Position numbers and translations under genes: made by a program. The notes below the pieces were generated by a model. That model made no database searches and was not told the origin of the DNA. It was given only the letters and a program-made list of their open reading frames with translations. A DNA stretch of 51,417 bases from an uncultured Bacteroidota bacterium (lineage in GTDB: Bacteria > Bacteroidota > Bacteroidia > Flavobacteriales > Flavobacteriaceae), in contig CABXHU010000009.1 in the NCBI GenBank assembly GCA_902512065.1, forward strand, positions 1 through 51,417, written 5' to 3'. Numbering within the stretch: the first letter of the stretch is position 1; every line of letters starts with the position of its first letter. Shown here piece by piece: positions 45,609 to 51,417 of the stretch.

Positions 45609-47057
45609 TTATCCAACGGAACCTTCTAAACTAATTTCAAGAAGTTTTTGTGCTTCCACTGCAAATTCCATAGGCAACTTATTTAATACATCTTTGCTAA
45701 AACCATTAATGATTAGTGCAATTGCTTTTTCTGTATCAATACCTCTTTGATTACAGTAAAATATCTGATCTTCACCTATTTTGCTAGTTGTTGCTTCATG
45801 TTCCACTTGAGCTGATTTGTTTTTAGTTTCTATGTATGGAAAAGTGTGAGCTCCACAACTATTACCAATTAATAGACTATCACATTGAGAGAAATTTCTA
45901 GCATTATTAGCTCTAGGACTAATATGTACTAACCCTCTATAGCTGTTTTGAGATTTCCCAGCGGAAATTCCTTTTGAAATAATAGTTGATCTAGTATTAT
46001 TACCCAAGTGAACCATTTTAGTTCCTGTATCAGCTTGTTGAAAATTATTTGTTACAGCTATTGAATGAAATTCTCCCACCGAGTTATCTCCTTTAAGAAT
46101 ACATGATGGATATTTCCATGTTACAGCACTTCCAGTTTCAACTTGTGTCCATGATATTTTAGCATTTTTTTCACAAACACCTCTTTTAGTTACAAAATTG
46201 TAAACTCCTCCTTTTCCTTTTGAATCCCCTGGATACCAGTTTTGAACGGTACTATATTTGATCTCTGCATCATCTAGTGCGATTAGTTCCACGACCGCTG
46301 CATGTAGTTGATTTTCATCTCTACTTGGAGCAGAACATCCTTCAAGATAGCTTACATAGCTCTCTTTGTCTGCAATCACCAATGTTCTTTCAAATTGACC
46401 TGTTCCAGCTTCATTAATTCTAAAATATGTTGATAATTCCATTGGGCATTTTACACCCTTTGGGATATAGCAAAATGAGCCATCACTAAATACTGCTGAA
46501 TTCAATGCGGCATAGAAATTGTCTTTTTTTGGTACAACTGACCCAATATATTTTTTTACTAGTTCTGGATGATTTTTTATTGCCTCACTAATAGAACAGA
46601 ATATAATTCCTTTTTCATTTAGCGTGTCTTTAAAAGTAGTTGCGACAGAAACAGAGTCAATTACTACATCCATAGCAACTCCAGTAAGTTTTTTTTGCTC
46701 ATCTATAGAAATTCCTAGTTTTTTAAATGTTGCAAGTAATTCGGGATCTACTTCATCAAGATTATTATATTTTGGCTTATTTGATGGTGCTGAGTAATAT
46801 GAGATTTTTTGAAAATCTGGCTTTTTGTAATTTACATTAGCCCAGTCAGGCTCTTGCATTTCTTTCCACGTCTGATAGGCATCTAATCTCCAATCAGTCA
46901 TCCATGAAGGCTCTTCTTTTTTCTTAGATATAGCTATTACGATTTCTTCACTTAACCCAATAGGGAGGGTGTCAGACTCAAGATCTGTATAAAAACCATA
47001 TTCATATTCTTTGGTTTCTAATTCTTTTTTTAAATCGTCTTCAGTATACTTGCTCAT
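45609..47057 (-). CDS. sufB: Fe-S cluster assembly scaffold SufB
   Basis: SufB is the main scaffold on which the nascent Fe-S cluster is built, receiving sulfur from SufE. The 482-residue length is normal. Visible marks are the [20 protein letters not shown] segment, the [14 protein letters not shown] segment, the [11 protein letters not shown] core and the end [21 protein letters not shown]. It lies between the SufA-like gene (10-base gap) and sufC. Confidence 0.98.
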   Translation of the reverse strand: MSKYTEDDLKKELETKEYEYGFYTDLESDTLPIGLSEEIVIAISKKKEEPSWMTDWRLDAYQTWKEMQEPDWANVNYKKPDFQKISYYSAPSNKPKYNNLDEVDPELLATFKKLGISIDEQKKLTGVAMDVVIDSVSVATTFKDTLNEKGIIFCSISEAIKNHPELVKKYIGSVVPKKDNFYAALNSAVFSDGSFCYIPKGVKCPMELSTYFRINEAGTGQFERTLVIADKESYVSYLEGCSAPSRDENQLHAAVVELIALDDAEIKYSTVQNWYPGDSKGKGGVYNFVTKRGVCEKNAKISWTQVETGSAVTWKYPSCILKGDNSVGEFHSIAVTNNFQQADTGTKMVHLGNNTRSTIISKGISAGKSQNSYRGLVHISPRANNARNFSQCDSLLIGNSCGAHTFPYIETKNKSAQVEHEATTSKIGEDQIFYCNQRGIDTEKAIALIINGFSKDVLNKLPMEFAVEAQKLLEISLEGSVG

Positions 47058-47067
47058 ACGTTATATA

Positions 47068-47397
47068 TTATAGAGAAAAACTTTCTCCACATCCACATGT
47101 TCTATTAGCATTTGGATTTACAAAAACAAACCCTTTGCCATTTAGCCCTCCAGAAAATTCTAGAGTTGTTCCAACCAGGTATAATAGACTCTTTTTATCA
47201 ACCACTATTTTAATAGCATTGTCTTCAAAAATTTTGTCATCATTCTCAGTCTTATTGTCAAAATTTAATTCGTATGAAAGTCCTGAGCATCCACCACTCT
47301 TCACACCAACTCTTACAAAGTCAGTGTCATGGTTAAAACCATCTTTTTCCATTAATTTTATTACCTCATTTCGGGCAATGTCTGTAATACTGATCAC
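47068..47397 (-). CDS. HesB/IscA-type Fe-S carrier (SufA-like), GTG start
   Basis: This A-type carrier of about 109 residues accepts and hands on Fe-S clusters. The three conserved cysteines are present in GGCSGLSYEL and NRTCGCGESF. The first gene-length reading frame opens with a TTG at 47430, but that TTG overlaps a TATATTTG promoter box (47427-47420). The GTG at 47397 gives the family-typical start MISITDIARNEVIKLM and is preferred. The unit then reads SufA-like, sufB, sufC, sufD, sufS, sufE, SufT-like, DUF2480, with gaps of 0 to 33 bases, consistent with one operon. Confidence 0.9.
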   Translation of the reverse strand: MISITDIARNEVIKLMEKDGFNHDTDFVRVGVKSGGCSGLSYELNFDNKTENDDKIFEDNAIKIVVDKKSLLYLVGTTLEFSGGLNGKGFVFVNPNANRTCGCGESFSL

Positions 47398-47419
47398 ACT
47401 ATTAAAATTTACTGGACTA

Positions 47420-47452
47420 CAAATATACAACTAAACTGTATTTTTTTAACAA
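47420..47452 (-). promoter_or_regulatory. Putative promoter of the suf operon
   Basis: On the minus strand TATATTTG (47427 to 47420) matches the Bacteroidota -7 box, and a TTG at 47452-47450 lies 22 bases upstream as the -33 element. Transcription would start near 47414, about 17 bases before the GTG at 47397. No obvious palindromic operator for an Fe-S or iron regulator is seen beside it. Confidence 0.45.
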
Positions 47453-47502
47453 TTTTGCCATTATTACACATATAATTAACAATGTTTTAAGGAAAAAGAA
47501 TG

Positions 47503-47510
47503 TAAATTTG
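47503..47510 (+). promoter_or_regulatory. Putative -7 box immediately upstream of thiL
   Basis: TAAATTTG fits TAnnTTTG and ends only 5 bases before the thiL ATG at 47516, so a transcript from it would be leaderless or nearly so. No clear TTG lies at the right distance upstream (47477-47485 reads AACAATGTT), which weakens the call. Confidence 0.3.
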
Positions 47511-47515
47511 CCTTC

Positions 47516-48562
47516 ATGTTAGAGAATAAGAACAAAAATTCAACAAAAATAGAGGATATTGGTGAGTTTTCCCTGATAGAAACTCTAACAAAGGATCTAA
47601 AAATTAGGCATAAATCTACAATAAAGTCTATAGGAGATGATGCCGCAGTATTAGATTATAAGTCAAAAAAAGTAGTAGTATCAACTGATTTTCTGATTGA
47701 GGGGGTACATTTTGATTTAAGCTATATGCCATTAAAACATCTTGGATATAAGGCAGTTATGGTTAATTTATCTGATATATATGCCATGAATGCTAATGCT
47801 AAACATATTACAGTTTCTATCGCTATTTCTAACAGGTTCCCTCTTGAGGCAATACAAGAATTGTACTCAGGTATAGAATTAGCTGCAAATCAATATGATA
47901 TAGACCTTATAGGAGGCGATACAACATCTTCTGTTACAGGACTTACTATCTCTATAACAGCGTTAGGAGAAGCAAACCTATCAGATATAGTTTACAGAGA
48001 TGGTGCAAAAGCTAATGATTTGATTGTTGTCACTGGTGATTTAGGGTCAGCATTTATGGGATTAAAGGTTTTAGAGAGAGAAAAAGAAGTTTTTAAGGTA
48101 AATTCAAAAAATCAGCCAGATCTTGATCGATACACTTATCTGGTAGAAAGACAATTAAAACCTGAAGCTAGAAAGGATATTATAAGACTTTTATCTGATT
48201 TAAAAGTAAAGCCAACATCCATGATTGATGTTAGTGACGGATTGTCTTCTGAGCTGCTACATATTTGTAAGAAAAGCAAGGTAGGATGTGATCTATATGA
48301 AAACAAGATACCAATGGACCCTCAGCTAATATCAACTTGTGAAGAATTTAATATTAATTCAACTACAATAACCCTTAATGGAGGTGAGGATTATGAATTA
48401 CTTATGACTATTTCACAAAAGGATTATCCAAAAATTAAAGCAAATCCAAATTTAACTGTCATAGGATATATAAAAGAAGTAAAAGCAGGGTGTAATTTAA
48501 TTTTAAGAGATGAATCTTCTGTTGAATTAAAAGCTAGAGGCTGGGGGGCTAAGTCTGAATAA
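47516..48562 (+). CDS. thiL: Thiamine-monophosphate kinase
   Basis: ThiL phosphorylates thiamine monophosphate to thiamine diphosphate, the active cofactor. The 348-residue protein of the PurM/ThiL fold has IGDDAAVLDYKSKKVVVSTD near the N-terminus, then EGVHFDLSYMPLKHLGYKAV, the metal-binding LIGGDTTSS, the central VTGDLGSAFMGL, and IDVSDGLSSELLHICKKS with NGGEDYELLMT toward the C-terminus. All are standard ThiL motifs. It is divergent from the suf operon. The beta-helix protein gene starts 17 bases after its stop, so the two may share a transcript despite unrelated roles. No TPP riboswitch fits in the 118-base intergenic region. Confidence 0.96.
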   Translation: MLENKNKNSTKIEDIGEFSLIETLTKDLKIRHKSTIKSIGDDAAVLDYKSKKVVVSTDFLIEGVHFDLSYMPLKHLGYKAVMVNLSDIYAMNANAKHITVSIAISNRFPLEAIQELYSGIELAANQYDIDLIGGDTTSSVTGLTISITALGEANLSDIVYRDGAKANDLIVVTGDLGSAFMGLKVLEREKEVFKVNSKNQPDLDRYTYLVERQLKPEARKDIIRLLSDLKVKPTSMIDVSDGLSSELLHICKKSKVGCDLYENKIPMDPQLISTCEEFNINSTTITLNGGEDYELLMTISQKDYPKIKANPNLTVIGYIKEVKAGCNLILRDESSVELKARGWGAKSE

Positions 48563-48579
48563 TTTTTTACTTTAGCCCA

Positions 48580-50976
48580 ATGAAATTTTTTCTCTATCCG
48601 CTCTTATTTCTAATTTCTCTAAATTCCTTTTCCAGTACTTATTACGTAGCTCCATCAGCTTCAGGCGGTAGTAATTCAAATAATGGGTCCATTTCTTCAC
48701 CTTGGGAGACGATTACTTATGCATTAACACAGCTTTCAGCAGGAGATACTTTATACTTAAGAGAAGGAACATATAGAGAAACCATTACCATAACTCAAGA
48801 TGGTAGCTCAGGAAATGTGATTACTATTCAAAATTATAACAATGAGGTTGTTACAATTGATGGGACGGCGGATATAAGTGGTACTTGGAATACTTACAAC
48901 TCAGTTTCAGGGTCATACCAATTGTCTTATTCGGGAGATACTGATATAACACAGCTTTTTGTTGATGATGTGCCTATGGTAAATGCTAGATGGCCAAATG
49001 CTCAATTTAATGATGATTCTATTTTTTCTCATTCTACTTGGGCTCAAGGTGATGAAGATAATAGCTCAAATGGATCACTTACAATTGATGAGGATGAACA
49101 TGATCCAGGGTCTTTAGATCTTGATGAATCCATAGGAATTTTGAATATTGGATCTTTTAGAACATGGGCTGTAGCGATGACAGGTCATACGCAGAATGAT
49201 CCTGGTGATGATGTGATTACTTATAACAGTAGTGACATTAGTAATAGTCAATATAAGGACAAGCATCATTATTATTTTTTCGAAGGAAAACTAGGCTTTA
49301 TGGATACAAATAATGAATGGTTTCATGATAAGTCAAATGACATATTATATCTTTTCCCGGACGATGGGCTAGACCCTTCATCAAGATCAATTAAAGCTAA
49401 AACAACTGATTACAGGGTCACATTTAGCGGAGCTAATTATATCACATTAAAGGGAATAAATTTCTTTGCTACAACTCTTAAAATAACAGGGACTAATGGC
49501 ACGCCTTCAAATTACATAAGCATAGAGGAATGTAATTTTTATTATCCAACTGCATCAGAAAGAATGCTTGGCACAACAGATGGTGTAGGAACGCTAAATG
49601 TTTTAGAAATAGACGCAAATTCACATTATAATACCATAAAAAAATGTCTTTTTGAAAACGCAGAAGGAGAAGCTTTGAGAATTAAAGGCACTAATAATAC
49701 TATAGAAAACAACTATTTTCATCATATAGATTGGAGTGTTTCTGATCTGGAAGGGTTGATGGTGACCATATACTCTGGGAGCAATGCAGAAGATAATACA
49801 TTTACTAAAAACACCATTCACACCACTGGCGGTTCTGCCACTGTGCTGCCAGGAAAAGATTCAGAGTTCTCATATAATAAAGTTAGCAATACGGGTTTGT
49901 TGCAATCTGATGGAGCAGTATTTCAAGGAACAACAAACTTTGTTGAGGGCTCAAATGTGCATCACAATTTTGTTTATGACACTGAAAAATATGCATACAG
50001 ATATGATGCCGCATCAGATGATCCTTCAGGGGCTGGCAATTATGGTGTGATGCATCACAATATTGCTGATAATACAAATGGGTTAATGGCAAAAGGCAAT
50101 AATCAGATAATTGCCCATAACACTATTTTAAATACAATAAATGGTAAAAATGATATTGTGCTTTTATCTGAAGCTTGCTCTAATACAAACACTTGGCTTT
50201 ATAATAATCTAGCAGAAAGAATTGGCTCTCATAGAACTTCTCAATCATTTTCATTAACCTCTAATAGCCCAATGCCAATTTATGGAAATGGCGGAGGGTC
50301 AGATGTTGGATATCTTAAAGACGGCTCTAGCTGGAGAGCATGTATAGACAGTGATGCTTATTATGTAGGAACTGGCAATGGAAGTTCTCAGGCAAATATT
50401 GATGAAATTAATGTTTCTAGAACAGGAATTACTCCATATACATCAGGCACTATAATTGATGATTTAATTGTCTATGATAGCAGTGATGGTAAATCAGAGG
50501 CTGATTATGTTCCAACCAATAATGTGACACTAGTTAACGCAGGGATATCTCCAACAACTACCGTGGATACAGGTGTTTCAACAACTTCAGCTTTAAATCT
50601 TCTTGTGCCTCACACTAATGTTAGTTCAGCTGCAGATATTGGAGCTTTTGAATATGGTGGGACAGTATGGACTGCAGGAATTGATTGGACGCCTAAATTT
50701 CATACAGCTATTTGGAAAACTACTGCATCTACAACAGCCTGGAATACTGCTAAAAACTGGTCAACAGGAGCTGTTCCCACTACTGATGTAAATGTATTAA
50801 TACCAACAGGAGCATCAAATTATCCTGTCATTTCATCTTCCGGTGCGGCTGCTAAAAATATAACAGTTAATGCTTCCGCTACTTTGACAGTAAATGATGA
50901 TGCTGATCTTACTTTATCAGGAAATTTAATTAATAGAGGAACTATTACAATAAGCGGGGATGTTGTAGTTAATTAG
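48580..50976 (+). CDS. Secreted right-handed parallel beta-helix protein
   Basis: This 798-residue protein has a signal peptide (MKFFLYPLLFLISLNSFSS) and the DUF1565-like opening TYYVAPSASGG ... SPWETITYALTQLSAGDTL, then REGTYRETITI. A long series of parallel beta-helix rungs rich in N-N-T-I-x-N patterns follows (about 280-560: NTIKKCLFENAEGEALRIKG, NNTIENNYFHHID, NQIIAHNTILNTI). Proteins of this shape often bind or cleave polysaccharides, but no lyase catalytic set can be assigned. The end (about 715-798: WNTAKNWSTGAVPTTDVNV ... LINRGTITISGDVVVN) is the filamentous repeat that in many flavobacterial proteins precedes a type IX sorting domain. No such domain follows before the stop. Confidence 0.8.
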   Translation: MKFFLYPLLFLISLNSFSSTYYVAPSASGGSNSNNGSISSPWETITYALTQLSAGDTLYLREGTYRETITITQDGSSGNVITIQNYNNEVVTIDGTADISGTWNTYNSVSGSYQLSYSGDTDITQLFVDDVPMVNARWPNAQFNDDSIFSHSTWAQGDEDNSSNGSLTIDEDEHDPGSLDLDESIGILNIGSFRTWAVAMTGHTQNDPGDDVITYNSSDISNSQYKDKHHYYFFEGKLGFMDTNNEWFHDKSNDILYLFPDDGLDPSSRSIKAKTTDYRVTFSGANYITLKGINFFATTLKITGTNGTPSNYISIEECNFYYPTASERMLGTTDGVGTLNVLEIDANSHYNTIKKCLFENAEGEALRIKGTNNTIENNYFHHIDWSVSDLEGLMVTIYSGSNAEDNTFTKNTIHTTGGSATVLPGKDSEFSYNKVSNTGLLQSDGAVFQGTTNFVEGSNVHHNFVYDTEKYAYRYDAASDDPSGAGNYGVMHHNIADNTNGLMAKGNNQIIAHNTILNTINGKNDIVLLSEACSNTNTWLYNNLAERIGSHRTSQSFSLTSNSPMPIYGNGGGSDVGYLKDGSSWRACIDSDAYYVGTGNGSSQANIDEINVSRTGITPYTSGTIIDDLIVYDSSDGKSEADYVPTNNVTLVNAGISPTTTVDTGVSTTSALNLLVPHTNVSSAADIGAFEYGGTVWTAGIDWTPKFHTAIWKTTASTTAWNTAKNWSTGAVPTTDVNVLIPTGASNYPVISSSGAAAKNITVNASATLTVNDDADLTLSGNLINRGTITISGDVVVN

Positions 50977-51021
50977 CAAAACTCTAAAGAACTCACTATC
51001 TTAACTAAAAAATAATTCAGG

Positions 51022-51417
51022 ATGAAAAAACTATTTACACTTTTAGCATTAACAATCTCATTTAGTATGAATGCGCAAGTAAGTACAAACAATACAAATC
51101 CTTCAGGCAATGATGCTTCAGCAATCGGATTAAGCACAACAGCAAGTGGAAATCGTTCTACAGCAACAGGATCTTACACAACAGCAAGTGGAGCTCGTTC
51201 TACAGCAACAGGGTTTTACACAACAGCAAGTGGAGCTCGTTCTACAGCAATGGGAAACTACACAACAGCAAGTGATTATGCCTCAACAGTAATTGGACAA
51301 TATAATTCTTCAGGTTCAACAGTAACAGGAGATGGTTCATTTTCTACATCTGCCCCCGCTTTTGTGATTGGAAATGGAGCAGATGCATCCAATAAATCTG
51401 ATGCTTTTAAAGTAATG
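51022..51417 (+). CDS. YadA-head-like repeat surface protein (partial, cut by the window edge)
   Basis: This gene starts at the ATG at 51022 and remains open for 132 codons to the right edge. A signal peptide (MKKLFTLLALTISFSMNAQ) is followed by collagen-like short repeats of the YadA/Hep_Hag head type, with GSYTTASGARSTATG and GFYTTASGARSTAMG, then SAPAFVIGNGADASNKSDAFKVM. That last segment resembles the transition in tail-fibre/adhesin proteins that end in an S74-type chaperone domain, which would lie outside the window. The head repeat predicts a trimeric left-handed beta-roll. It begins 45 bases after the beta-helix gene. Confidence 0.8.
   Translation, partial: MKKLFTLLALTISFSMNAQVSTNNTNPSGNDASAIGLSTTASGNRSTATGSYTTASGARSTATGFYTTASGARSTAMGNYTTASDYASTVIGQYNSSGSTVTGDGSFSTSAPAFVIGNGADASNKSDAFKVM
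51136..51303 (+). repeat. 42-bp coding tandem repeat (four units)
   Basis: Units at 51136, 51178, 51220 and 51262 each encode 14 residues of the form TTASGxRSTATGxY. The first three are nearly identical in DNA, with a shared core CAAGTGGA followed by TCGTTCTACAGCAA, and the fourth is degraded. This is the repeat of the YadA-head-like protein and can expand or contract by slippage. Confidence 0.9.

Noticed and set aside
47431-47515. TPP riboswitch upstream of thiL
   Set aside because: The gap to the suf operon is too short and AT-rich, with no recognisable THI-box elements.
50977-51021. Frameshifted remnant of a type IX sorting domain behind the beta-helix gene
   Set aside because: The 45 bases contain stops in the forward frames and no recognisable sorting-domain residues.
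51136-51303. CRISPR-like regularly spaced repeats
   Set aside because: The 42-base units are contiguous, in frame and code for YadA-head repeats, with no spacers.
1-51417. Defence island, prophage, integrative element or insertion sequence
   Set aside because: No transposase, integrase, restriction, toxin-antitoxin or phage structural genes and no terminal inverted repeats were seen on either strand.

Overview
This AT-rich window comes from the chromosome of a flavobacterium (Bacteroidota, Flavobacteriales), most likely a marine or otherwise free-living one. The evidence is the gene families: type IX secretion cargo with gliding-motility-type C-terminal domains, a PorP/SprF protein, an OmpA/PD40 protein, DUF4270, DUF2480, DUF5689, four TonB-dependent receptors or receptor fragments, and a SufABCDSE operon of the flavobacterial layout. 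Several promoters also fit the Bacteroidota TTG / TAnnTTTG pattern. No rRNA, tRNA, CRISPR array, transposase, integrase or phage gene is visible, and no gene-free stretch exceeds 300 bases; the longest gaps are about 180 bases.

Layout. 1-178: N-terminus of a receptor-like protein running off the left edge (minus). 357-3977: DUF819 membrane protein plus TonB-dependent receptor (minus). 4087-8491: short glycogen/starch synthase, DUF4270 lipoprotein and glmS (minus). 8597-13312: divergent panC-panD-YbhN-like-esterase-like-radA run (plus). 13401-21428: ileS, DksA-like, uvrC, DUF3108, M23 peptidase and cupin, tightly packed (plus). 21607-29307: two related TonB-dependent receptors, a secreted endonuclease/exonuclease/phosphatase and a DUF5689 surface lipoprotein, bracketed by two clear hairpin terminators. 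29367-39692: OmpA/PD40 protein, PorP/SprF and two giant type IX adhesin-like proteins that share a nearly identical 1.2 kb segment (minus). 39814-40992: hflX (plus). 40989-47397: DUF2480, SufT-like, SufE, SufS, SufD, SufC, SufB and SufA-like (minus). 47516-51417: thiL, a parallel beta-helix protein and the start of a YadA-head-like repeat protein cut by the right edge (plus).

How it works together. Most of the window is conserved housekeeping: pantothenate synthesis, Fe-S assembly, tRNA charging, DNA repair and amino sugar synthesis. The accessory content concerns the cell surface. The 21.6-29.3 kb locus looks like a dedicated uptake system for an extracellular phosphoester or nucleic acid substrate (inference). 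The 29.4-39.7 kb block is a type IX secreted adhesin module whose two cargo genes have recently exchanged or duplicated sequence. The right end begins a further surface-protein region. The strongest leads are the receptor/nuclease locus, the 882-base perfect identity between the two adhesin genes, an esterase-fold protein without its nucleophile serine, and a promoter-supported start correction for the suf operon.
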